Positions 1-6,810 of a stretch of DNA of 9,474 bases are shown piece after piece. The notes below the pieces were generated by a model. The model ran no database searches, was not told the origin of the DNA, and saw only the letters and a program-made list of their open reading frames with translations. The stretch spans positions 1 through 9,474 of the forward strand of contig DSBN01000226.1 in NCBI GenBank assembly GCA_011046055.1. Direction: 5' to 3'. The DNA is from Sediminispirochaeta sp. (GTDB lineage Bacteria > Spirochaetota > Spirochaetia > DSM-16054 > Sediminispirochaetaceae). The translations under genes and the position numbers were made by a program. How positions within the stretch are numbered: the first letter of the stretch is position 1; every line of letters begins with the position of its first letter.

Positions 1-1166
1 AGATTATTAAATATGAGGTGAGATCAAGTGGATCACCCACTATTGATGGGACTGTAAACAGAAAAGGAGCAAGATGTATTGCCTGTGGAACTCCGGTAAA
101 GTTTGATTATATACGCAGCGAAGGTAAAGCAGGACGGATGAGAGTACGACTTATGGCTGTTGTTGCTGAAGGCAACCGTGGGAGAGTATATCTTTCTCCT
201 ACAGAGGAAATAGAGAAAGTGACGAAAGAAGCGGCACCCGAATGGAAACCTGAGCAAACTCTTCCCGTAAATCCCAGAGATTTTAAGACCCCTAATTATG
301 GAATGAATACTTTCGGCGATCTCTTCACCGACCGGCAGCTGGTCGCCTTGAATACCTTCAGCGATTTGATCGCCGAGGCTCGGGAGAAGGCGATTGCCGA
401 TGCCGAAAAAGCGGGACTGGATAAGGACGGAGTAGGACTGGATGCCGGCGGATGCGGCGCGACCGCCTACGGCGACGCGGTGGTAACCTATTTGGCCTTT
501 GCAGTGGATCGTATAGCAGATCGTTCTTCTTCTATATGCTCATGGGATTATGGGTATGTTAAGGTTCGTAATACTTTTGGACGACAGGCTATTCCAATGG
601 TATGGGATTATGCGGAAGCAAATATATTTAGCAGTTCTACAGGTAATTTTATGGGGGCCATAGAGTGGATCAAGAAGGTGATCAATCAACTTCCGGCCAA
701 AGCAGGCGGCAAGGCGGTGCAGGCGGATGTACATTCGGTTGAACAGAATAGTCTGCGAACCATTTTTGCTACCGACCCGCCCTACTACGACAATATCGGT
801 TACGCCGACCTAAGCGATTTTTTCTACGTCTGGCTGCGCAGGGGCTTAAAACACATTTATCCCGATCTCTTTAAGACTATGCTGGTTCCCAAGACGCAAG
901 AGCTGGTGGCTACACCCTACCGATTTGAAGGCAACAAACATAAGGCAGAAAACTTCTTTGAGAGCGGAATGAAAGCTGCATTTGGGGTAATGCATGCGAA
1001 CCACAACGTTCGAGTATCCCTTGTCTTTATACTACGCCTTCAAACAGGCGGAGAGAAAGGACGACGGCGGCATCGCCAGTACCGGTTGGGAAACGATGCT
1101 CAATGCGTTGATCGAATCCTGGTTCCAGGTGCTCGGAACATGGCCCATGCGTACAAAGCTTTCTAA
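1..1166 (+). pseudogene. DUF1156-type adenine-specific DNA methylase, 5'-truncated by window, upstream frame of a frameshifted gene
   Basis: Predicted N6-adenine DNA methyltransferase. The frame is open to the window edge, so the GTG at 18 is not the real start. The N-terminal part, with the DUF1156 domain and the SAM-binding motif I, should lie upstream. Residues counted from 18 show a zinc-ribbon-like pair C20-x2-C23, then the catalytic amino-MTase motif IV DPPYYD at 253-258, followed by a conserved NIGYADLSDFFYVWLRR block. These match the middle of DUF1156 methylases well. Family similarity stops near 1005-1008 (reading ...HANHN); the expected continuation (FEYPLSLYYAFKQAE) lies in the +1 frame of the next entry. 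The 50 or so residues after that point, up to the stop at 1166, are out-of-frame sequence. GC content jumps inside the gene (about 45% at 61-300, 61% at 301-480, 40% at 541-660 by hand count). Family call is strong; inactivity depends on the frameshift being real. Confidence 0.82.
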
Positions 1167-1962
1167 TAGGGCAATCGGACAAGGAACCAACGCCCTGGCT
1201 TCGTCCATCATCCTTGTATGCCGGAAGCGGCCGGAGGATGCTCCTGTTACTACCCGGGGCAAGTTTATCAGTGAACTGCATAAAGAGCTCTCCGCGGCGG
1301 TGAAGACGATGCTCGAGGCGAGTATTCCTCCGGTCGACCTGCAGCAGGCGGCCATCGGGCCCGGCATGGCGGTGTACTCTAAGTATTCGGAAATACGTGA
1401 AGCCGCGGGGACCATGAAGATTCACGACGCCCTGGTGCTCATCAACCAGCACCTCGACGAAGTGCTCGGCGAGGCGGAGAGCGACTACGATGAGTACACC
1501 CGCTGGGCGGTGAGCTGGTTTGAGCAGTTCGGCACCGCAGAAGGTGACTACGACAGTGCCGAAGGACTCGCCAAAGCAAAAGTGGTCAGCGTACGTGGGA
1601 TGGTCGAGGCTGGATTTCTTTTTGCTCGGGCGGGGAAAGTACGCCTGTTGCGCCGGGACGAGCTGAACCCCGCGTGGACACCCCAGGGGGACGCATCGTT
1701 TACCATATGGGAGGCCACCCAGCATCTGGTGCGCGCCCTGGTAAACGAAGGAGAGACCAGCGCCGCCGAACTCTACCAAGAACTCAGTGCCGATCAAGTC
1801 GAGGCGGTGAAGCAGCTCTGTTACCGGCTCTATACCACCTGTGAAAACAAAAAATGGGCCCAGGAAGCACAAGGCTACAACGCCCTCATCGCCTCCTTTC
1901 CATCGATAAGCACAAAAGCCCATGCATTACCAAAAACTCCGAAGCAGGGAACACTACTATAG
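994..1962 (+). pseudogene. C-terminal part of the same DUF1156-type methylase, in the +1 frame
   Basis: The genuine continuation of the methylase begins at about 1009 (FEYPLSLYYAFKQAE) and runs to a TAG at 1960-1962. Conserved DUF1156-methylase blocks are present in order: YYAFKQAE, STGWETML, TWPMRTK and GTNALASSIILVCRKR. A helical C-terminal region of about 200 residues follows. Skipping one base near 1008 joins the two frames as HN-FEYP, the same spacing as the usual HDPRFP-like segment of the family, so a one-base insertion (or a sequencing error) explains the break. The ATG at 994 lies before the homology starts; it could allow re-initiation, but the product would lack both the SAM site and the DPPY motif and could not methylate alone. 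The gene ends 15 bases before the ATPase start, so the two were probably one operon. Confidence 0.8.
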
Positions 1963-1963
1963 A

Positions 1964-1968
1964 AGAGG
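1964..1968 (+). promoter_or_regulatory. Ribosome binding site of the DUF499 ATPase gene
   Basis: AGAGG lies 9 bases before the ATG at 1978, immediately after the methylase stop at 1962. It supports the chosen start and translation as part of an operon. It contrasts with the three + strand genes at 5631, 6811 and 7989, which have no such site. Confidence 0.6.
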
Positions 1969-1977
1969 ATAGATACC

Positions 1978-4900
1978 ATGGCCAAAAGTTATCGTGATCG
2001 AATAGGGGACCTACTGAAGATTCTGCAAAAACCGATCTCCTCGTACGCCGAAAGCAAACTAAAAGACTGCTATGGAGAAGATTGGAAACAGGCAGCCCAT
2101 GAAATTCTCGGTTATAAAGTAGCAAAGGACCGCAGCGAGAACCCCGAAGAGTGGGACATCCTCACCTGGATGCACCTCATCCTCGGCGGATGGAGCGAAC
2201 TCTTCGGCAAAGTCCTCTCTCCCGGCGACCGAAGCCATATACATGAGTTGAAAGACATCCGTAACGACTGGGCTCATCAAAAACCGCTCTCCTTCGATTA
2301 CACCTACCGGGCCTTCGACAACGCCGAACTGTTTCTCTCGGCTATAAACAGTCCGACCGCGGAGAAGGTGAAGGAGATCAAAGAGCAGCTTCAATACGAA
2401 TACTTTTCTAAACCCACCAAGCGGAAAGTGGTAAAAATAAAAGCCGACCCTAAGTCGAACCTCAAGCCGTGGCGGGCCGTTGTCGCGCCCCATCCCGATG
2501 TGCGGGAGGGAAAGTTCAGCCAGGCGGAGTTCGCCGCCGACCTCTGGGAAGTAAATAAGGCCGTGCTGGGTGAACCGGGGACAAGACGGCGTCCCGAATA
2601 CACGGATCCGAAGCAGTTCTTCTCCCGAACCTATATAACCCAAGGACTCGGGCAGCTATTGAGAACCGGCCTTTCCCGGCTCAGCAACACCGGCGGTGAG
2701 CCGATCGTGCGGCTGCAAACCAACTTCGGCGGAGGGAAAACTCACTCCATGCTGGCCCTTTATCATCTCCTGTCCGGGGAAGACCCCGCTAATCTGCCCG
2801 GAGTAGACTCATTCCTCGCCGAGAACGATCTTTCCGTACCAAAAAACGTGCGCCGGGTAGTGCTGGTGGGGAACAAAATCAGCCCGGGAGAAGTGCACCT
2901 CAAGGAGGACGGAACGGAAGTTCGCACCTTGTGGGGAGAAATCGCCTGGCAATTAGGCGGCCGGGAAGGCTACGAGATGCTCCGTGCCTCCGATGAGACC
3001 GGCACAAACCCCGGCGACAGGCTGTCGCAACTCTTCAAAAAATATTCCCCCCTGGTTATCTTCTTCGACGAGTGGGTGGCCTACGCCCGACAGCTCTTCG
3101 ATAGAAACACCCGCCTTCCCGCGGGCGACTTCGACACCCAATTCACCTTCGCCCAGACCCTCACCGAAGAGATAAAGAACGTCGATCGTGCCCTGGCCAT
3201 CATTAGTCTGCCCCAATCTGAAGACGAGCTCGGAAGCGAAGGCGGCAAGGACGCCCTCCATCGCCTCGGATCGGCGGTCGGGCGGATAGAAAGCACCTGG
3301 CAGCCGGCAAGCGAATACGAAGCCTACGAGATAGTGCGCCGAAGGCTGTTCGACACCGAAATGGATACGAAGTCGCGGGCCGAGGTAATACGGGGATATC
3401 GCGAGCTCTACAAAAACAACTCCCAGCACTTTCCCGTGCATGTGCAGGAAGAAGAGTATCTGCGGAAGCTCGAAAGAACCTACCCCATCCACCCCTCGCT
3501 CTTTGAACACCTCTACAGCACCTGGTCTACCATCCCCCGCTTCCAGCAGACCCGGGGGGTTCTCAGACTGGTCGCCGCCACTATACACTCTCTCTGGGCG
3601 AACCAGGATGGCAGCGTGCTCATCATGCCGGGCACAGTTCCCCTGGATGACCCGAATGTGCGCAGAGAGTTCACCAAGTTTCTCGGTACCACCTGGAACA
3701 ACATCATCGATTCGGAGATAGACGGCGCGACCTCTATCGCCGCGAATACCGACAAGGAAAATGTGAATCTCGGCAAAGTAGGCGCATCGCGACGAGCCGC
3801 GCGCACTCTCTTCCTGGCGACCAGCCCTCTGCAGAAAGCCAGCCATTTGGGCATAGATGAGCGAGCCGTAAAAACCGGCTGTACCCAACCGGGAGAGTCC
3901 CCCGCGGTATTTTCCGACGCGGTAGAACACATCTCGAAGAAAAGCGTGTATCTCTACAGCGAAGAAGGAAGGTATTGGTACTCCGAACAGCCTACCCTGC
4001 GTAAACTTGCCGAGGATCGGAAAGCCGCATTTGATGCGAGCAACATATACGAAGTGCTGGAAAAACAGCTGCTCAAAAGCCCGAAAGTCAAAGAGAAAAG
4101 CGACTTCTCCCGTATCCATATCGCCCCCCACAGCGCCAGTGAGGTGGCCGACCAACAATCGGTGGGCCTGGTGATCCTCTCGCCCGAAGAGCCCCACACC
4201 GCCAAAGATGCGCACTCTCCAGCAATGTTGAAAGCCGCCGCCTTGTTGGATTCCCGCGGCAGCGGACCGCGATTGAACAAAAATATGATCGTCTTCGTTG
4301 CCGCCGACGAAGCGCGCCTTCAGGACCTTGAAGCGGCGGTGCGCAGCTGGATGGCCTGGGGAGATATTCTCCACGACGCAGAGCTGGGAAAGATTGAGGT
4401 GACCACCGGACAGCTGAGCTCGGCTCGAAGCGAAAAGGACGAAGCCTATAGTCAGATACAGGCTCGTATCCCGGAGACCTACCGGTGGCTGCTTATCCCG
4501 GAGCAGGCCGATCCCAAGTCGCCGGTGACAATTGAAGAGTATCCCATCCGGGGGGACAAGGCCATCGCCCAGAAGGCCGCGGAGTACATGCATCGAATCG
4601 AACAGCTTATTCCCGTGATGGACGGTCCGCGCCTCAAGCTGGAGATCGATCAAGTACCCCTCTGGTCTAAAAACAACACCGTCTCCCTTGACGCCCTGGC
4701 TGAATATTTTTCCAGATATATCTATCTGCCGAGAATCGCCTCGCGAGAGACCCTGGTGCATGCCGTTGAAGACGGGGTAAGCAGCCTTACATGGAACCCG
4801 CACACCTTCGCGCTAGCCTCCGGCTACGATCCGGACAAGGAGAGGTTTACCGATCTTCATGCCGGAGAACAGATCCGGCTCTCCTCAATGGAAAAGGTTC

Positions 4901-5307
4901 TGATACTGCAACCGCAAATTGGCCAGGGGCAGGTCGACAGCGAAATAGAATCTAATGAAGAAGACAGCTTCGGCGGAGAAGGCGCGGTAGAGGACGAAAA
5001 AACTAAAACTGGAACGGATGGAGGCAGCGGGAGCGGTGGACTACAGCGCCCGGTCAAGCCCGCTGAAGCCGCTGCGAAAAAACGCTTCTACGGAACCGTC
5101 GATCTCAACCCCCACGCTCCGTCGGGTAAAATGGGGACCATTGCCGAGGAGGTGCTTGCTCACCTTGCCGCCGATGGAGCCAGGGTAAAGGTACATCTGG
5201 AAATCGAAGCCGAGTCGGCAGAGGGTTTTTCGGAGGAGACAGTGAACACCGTCTTGGAGAATACACGGACACTAGGGTTTGAGCAGAAGGGCTTTGAGCA
5301 GGAGTAG
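1978..5307 (+). CDS. DUF499-type P-loop ATPase with N-terminal Swt1-like HEPN domain, partner of the DUF1156 methylase
   Basis: Intact protein of 1109 residues, normal for DUF499 ATPases. Residues 1-140 form a helical domain resembling the Swt1-type HEPN domains often found at the front of this family; R95-N-D-W-A-H100 fits the HEPN R-x4-H motif, which in active members is an RNase site. The ATPase follows: Walker A GGGKTH at 251-256 and Walker B IFFDEW with D364-E365. The middle region, about 370-980, is typical of DUF499. A low-complexity acidic and Gly/Ser linker (about 988-1028) leads to a small conserved C-terminal module (RFYGTVDLNP...VKVHLEIEAE). Start chosen at the ATG with an SD, 15 bases after the methylase. 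From family knowledge these ATPases sit with DUF1156 methylases, and often a helicase, in defence islands; a role in anti-phage restriction is inferred, not shown. Whether the HEPN domain is nucleolytic or only structural cannot be told. No helicase follows. Confidence 0.88.
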   Translation: MAKSYRDRIGDLLKILQKPISSYAESKLKDCYGEDWKQAAHEILGYKVAKDRSENPEEWDILTWMHLILGGWSELFGKVLSPGDRSHIHELKDIRNDWAHQKPLSFDYTYRAFDNAELFLSAINSPTAEKVKEIKEQLQYEYFSKPTKRKVVKIKADPKSNLKPWRAVVAPHPDVREGKFSQAEFAADLWEVNKAVLGEPGTRRRPEYTDPKQFFSRTYITQGLGQLLRTGLSRLSNTGGEPIVRLQTNFGGGKTHSMLALYHLLSGEDPANLPGVDSFLAENDLSVPKNVRRVVLVGNKISPGEVHLKEDGTEVRTLWGEIAWQLGGREGYEMLRASDETGTNPGDRLSQLFKKYSPLVIFFDEWVAYARQLFDRNTRLPAGDFDTQFTFAQTLTEEIKNVDRALAIISLPQSEDELGSEGGKDALHRLGSAVGRIESTWQPASEYEAYEIVRRRLFDTEMDTKSRAEVIRGYRELYKNNSQHFPVHVQEEEYLRKLERTYPIHPSLFEHLYSTWSTIPRFQQTRGVLRLVAATIHSLWANQDGSVLIMPGTVPLDDPNVRREFTKFLGTTWNNIIDSEIDGATSIAANTDKENVNLGKVGASRRAARTLFLATSPLQKASHLGIDERAVKTGCTQPGESPAVFSDAVEHISKKSVYLYSEEGRYWYSEQPTLRKLAEDRKAAFDASNIYEVLEKQLLKSPKVKEKSDFSRIHIAPHSASEVADQQSVGLVILSPEEPHTAKDAHSPAMLKAAALLDSRGSGPRLNKNMIVFVAADEARLQDLEAAVRSWMAWGDILHDAELGKIEVTTGQLSSARSEKDEAYSQIQARIPETYRWLLIPEQADPKSPVTIEEYPIRGDKAIAQKAAEYMHRIEQLIPVMDGPRLKLEIDQVPLWSKNNTVSLDALAEYFSRYIYLPRIASRETLVHAVEDGVSSLTWNPHTFALASGYDPDKERFTDLHAGEQIRLSSMEKVLILQPQIGQGQVDSEIESNEEDSFGGEGAVEDEKTKTGTDGGSGSGGLQRPVKPAEAAAKKRFYGTVDLNPHAPSGKMGTIAEEVLAHLAADGARVKVHLEIEAESAEGFSEETVNTVLENTRTLGFEQKGFEQE

Positions 5308-5323
5308 GGAAAGAAAAGAAGGG

Positions 5324-5357
5324 CCTTTACGCCCCCGGAGAATCGAGGGCATAAAGG
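5324..5357. terminator. Imperfect 11-bp hairpin after the DUF499 gene, possible terminator
   Basis: Arms 5324-5334 (CCTTTACGCCC) and 5347-5357 (GGGCATAAAGG) pair with one C-A mismatch around a 12-base loop, 17 bases after the ATPase stop. No T-run follows on the + strand, so it is a weak terminator there. On the minus strand the stem is followed by a T-rich stretch (complement of 5308-5320), which would suit a leftward gene. The stop codon of the minus-strand DUF4143 remnant lies inside the left arm. Confidence 0.35.
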
Positions 5358-5467
5358 GCGAAAAAGTCTTCCCGCAACTCTCCAATACATTCGTCGTAGT
5401 CACGGAACAACAAGCGGTAGGGATTTTCCATAAGTATCTTCGGTTCCTGACATATAGCTCCCCCTGA
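5327..5467 (-). pseudogene. Remnant of a DUF4143-type AAA ATPase
   Basis: A short minus-strand frame, open from 5467 (stop codon at 5468-5470) to a TAA at 5327-5329. It contains a 34-residue piece starting MENPYRLLF at 5431, preceded in frame by CQEPKIL. The pattern KI-x3-NP...IGELREDFF resembles the conserved middle of DUF4143 ATPases (KIYL-x-NPNLMYAL...IGTLRETFF). Neither the P-loop half nor the C-terminal PD-(D/E)XK-like part is present in the 323-base gap. It is therefore read as a decayed fragment of about 45 residues. The intact family member at 6811-7971 is on the other strand and has a different version of this segment, so this is not a simple local duplication. The match was made from memory of the family pattern only. 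Confidence 0.42.
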
Positions 5468-5518
5468 CTATATTTCTCGAAATAGTTTCTCATGCCGCTT
5501 CGCAGCACTCGAAACAAT

Positions 5519-5544
5519 GAAAACAGCCGGGTACGGCTCTTTTC
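5519..5544. terminator. Bidirectional Rho-independent terminator
   Basis: AGCCG (5525-5529), loop GGTA, CGGCT (5534-5538), flanked by GAAAA on the left (5519-5523) and TTTTC on the right (5540-5544). This is a compact stem followed by a T-run on either strand. It would end rightward transcription from the DUF499 operon and insulate the AEC gene. On the minus strand it could end transcripts coming from the right. The stem is only 5 bp, so strength is uncertain. Confidence 0.5.
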
Positions 5545-5592
5545 ATATTAGTGAAAAAGGGATGTGTTTCTCTCTGGGAGTGTCCTCGGAGC

Positions 5593-5621
5593 TTGCACGG
5601 CACCGCCGGTTGTCCGATAAT
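5593..5621 (+). promoter_or_regulatory. Candidate promoter of the AEC transporter gene
   Basis: TTGCAC (5593-5598), a 17-base spacer and GATAAT (5616-5621). The -10 matches consensus at 5 of 6 positions, the -35 only at 3 of 6. The expected start point, about 5628-5630, is next to the ATG at 5631, so the message would have almost no leader. No Shine-Dalgarno precedes that ATG. Confidence 0.35.
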
Positions 5622-5630
5622 GAAATAACT

Positions 5631-6596
5631 ATGCAGCGTCTGGTATTTATACTCTCGGTGAGTCTGGGGAGCGTGGTCGTCGGCTACGCGGTGCGGCGGT
5701 TCTCCATCGATCGGGCCGTCTCGCCGCGGAAGGTCAGCACCTTCTCCAAGGACCTGAAGCTCGCCGCCATGTTCATCCTCAACCCCATTCCGATCATCAG
5801 CTCCTTCTGGGGCTTCACCCTCGGCCACCCGGGCCTGCTCTGGTTTCCGATCCTTGGGATCGTCTGCACCAGCGTGGGGGGGATCGCCGCGCTGGTGGTC
5901 AATCAAGTCTTTCATATCCACCCGAAGAGGGCCGCCTCGGTCTTCACCTCGGGGATGTTCTCCAACATCCTCACCTTCGGAGGGCTCACCGCCTTCGTAT
6001 TTTTCGGTATTGAGGGCTACGCTCTGGTGCAGCTCTTCAATATGCTCATCACACCGATGTACTACCTCGTCGGTTTTCCGATCTCTCACCAGGTGAGTCT
6101 GGGCAGCAGATTCAGTTTTTCCCTCTCCTTCGGTACGATCAGGGAGCGACCCTACCTGATGATTCCCGTGGTCTCGGTGCTCATCGGCATCGCGCTGAAT
6201 CTGGCGGGGGTGTCGAGACCGCCGATCTTTTTGTCAGTGAGTTCCCTTCTCATTCCCCTGGTCACCGGCCTGCTGGGCCTGTCCATCGGCATCACCCTCT
6301 ACATCGGGAAGATAAACCGCTACACGAGGGAGATCATCCTCATCTCTCTCATCAAGTTCGTCGTCACGCCGGCGGTGATGGCGACGGTGGCCTACCTCTT
6401 CGGAGTGCATAAGATCATGGAGGGCATACCCTACAAAATCTTGGTGATCTCGGCGGCTATGCCCGTAGCTTTCAACTCCCTGATTCCGCCGGCGATCTAC
6501 GACTTCGACCTCGATCTGGCCAACTCGGCTTGGGTGGTCACGACCTTCTCCTACCTCGTGATCCTCCCGCTTCTCTATCTGATTCTCGGGGTATAG
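5631..6596 (+). CDS. AEC (auxin efflux carrier) family transporter
   Basis: Inner-membrane permease of 321 residues, close to the usual length of about 310 for bacterial AEC proteins. From the ATG at 5631 about ten hydrophobic segments can be traced, roughly at 3-21, 44-62, 66-91, 101-121, 122-148, 176-194, 202-224, 234-256, 268-288 and 297-320, in two five-helix halves with a polar loop near 150-175. The C-terminal half holds the family signature AAMPVAFNSLIPP-x-IYDFD followed by a last hydrophobic helix. Bacterial members export or import small organic anions such as malate or malonate; the substrate here cannot be read. The frame is open upstream to 5517, but those 38 residues look non-coding and overlap the terminator, so the start is put at 5631, just before the first helix. 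The stop overlaps an AGGAGG at 6595-6600. Confidence 0.8.
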   Translation: MQRLVFILSVSLGSVVVGYAVRRFSIDRAVSPRKVSTFSKDLKLAAMFILNPIPIISSFWGFTLGHPGLLWFPILGIVCTSVGGIAALVVNQVFHIHPKRAASVFTSGMFSNILTFGGLTAFVFFGIEGYALVQLFNMLITPMYYLVGFPISHQVSLGSRFSFSLSFGTIRERPYLMIPVVSVLIGIALNLAGVSRPPIFLSVSSLLIPLVTGLLGLSIGITLYIGKINRYTREIILISLIKFVVTPAVMATVAYLFGVHKIMEGIPYKILVISAAMPVAFNSLIPPAIYDFDLDLANSAWVVTTFSYLVILPLLYLILGV

Positions 6597-6600
6597 GAGG

Positions 6601-6753
6601 TTGGGGAGCGTGTATACGGGTGCCCATATTTATCATCTACGAAGGGCGGGGCGGATGATCGCCGCCGTTTGTCTCGCCCACGGAGTCGATGAGCTGTGGA
6701 CGGAGGATCGGGACTTTTTGCGCTTTCCCGGCTTCAGGACCAGGAATCCGATC
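6601..6753 (+). pseudogene. C-terminal remnant of a VapC-type PIN-domain toxin
   Basis: The frame upstream of the DUF4143 ATPase start reads, after a few unrelated residues, RRAGRMIAAVCLAHG then VDELWTEDRDFLRFPGF and RTRNPI. This closely matches the end of PIN-domain VapC toxins (DAHIAALALEHGV-ELWTADRDF-RFPGLRVRNPL). The T-x-D acid near the end is kept (T34, D36 counted from 6601). The usual Asp before IAA is replaced (GRMIAA for DAHIAA). The whole N-terminal half with its catalytic Asp is missing, since the AEC stop is only five bases away. No antitoxin gene is visible. The usual stop after RNPL is lost, so the remnant runs in frame into the ATPase. AGGAGG at 6595-6600 is well placed, 9 bases, for the in-frame GTG at 6610, so it might still be translated. 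It is almost certainly not an active RNase. Confidence 0.68.
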
Positions 6754-6775
6754 GCTGAACTGGTGCAATTTGAAC

Positions 6776-6804
6776 TTGACAATTCCAAAATACACCAATA
6801 CCAT
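6776..6804 (+). promoter_or_regulatory. Promoter of the DUF4143 ATPase gene
   Basis: A perfect TTGACA (6776-6781), a 17-base spacer and TACCAT (6799-6804, 4 of 6 and fitting TAnnnT). The ATG at 6811 is exactly 7 bases past the end of the -10, where transcription would be expected to begin, so the message is probably leaderless. No Shine-Dalgarno precedes this ATG. The promoter lies just after the PIN remnant and supports 6811 over the upstream starts. Confidence 0.55.
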
Positions 6805-6810
6805 GGGTAT

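Noticed and set aside
994..1008. Programmed ribosomal frameshift or a natural two-gene methylase
   Set aside because: There is no slippery heptamer or clear stimulatory structure at the frame change. The break cuts a conserved family segment, so mutation or sequencing error is simpler.
1027..1923. 298-residue minus-strand open frame opposite the methylase
   Set aside because: The + strand carries conserved methylase blocks over the same span; the antisense translation resembles nothing and is rich in His, Gly and Arg.
2953..4803. 616-residue minus-strand open frame inside the DUF499 gene
   Set aside because: It is antisense to a gene with clear domains. Long antisense frames are common opposite GC-rich coding sequence, and the translation shows no recognisable domain.
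5468..5520. Possible end of another minus-strand protein (…KRHEKLFREI, stop at 5468)
   Set aside because: Too short and with no recognisable motif; it cannot be told from chance.
5517..5630. Upstream extension of the AEC gene from the ATG at 5517
   Set aside because: The 38 extra residues overlap the terminator hairpin, have no family similarity, and the first transmembrane helix starts just after 5631.
6601..6603. TTG at 6601 as start of the ATPase
   Set aside because: AGGAGG ends directly at 6600, leaving no spacing. GTG 6610 is the only reasonable SD-led start, and ATG 6811 fits the family.
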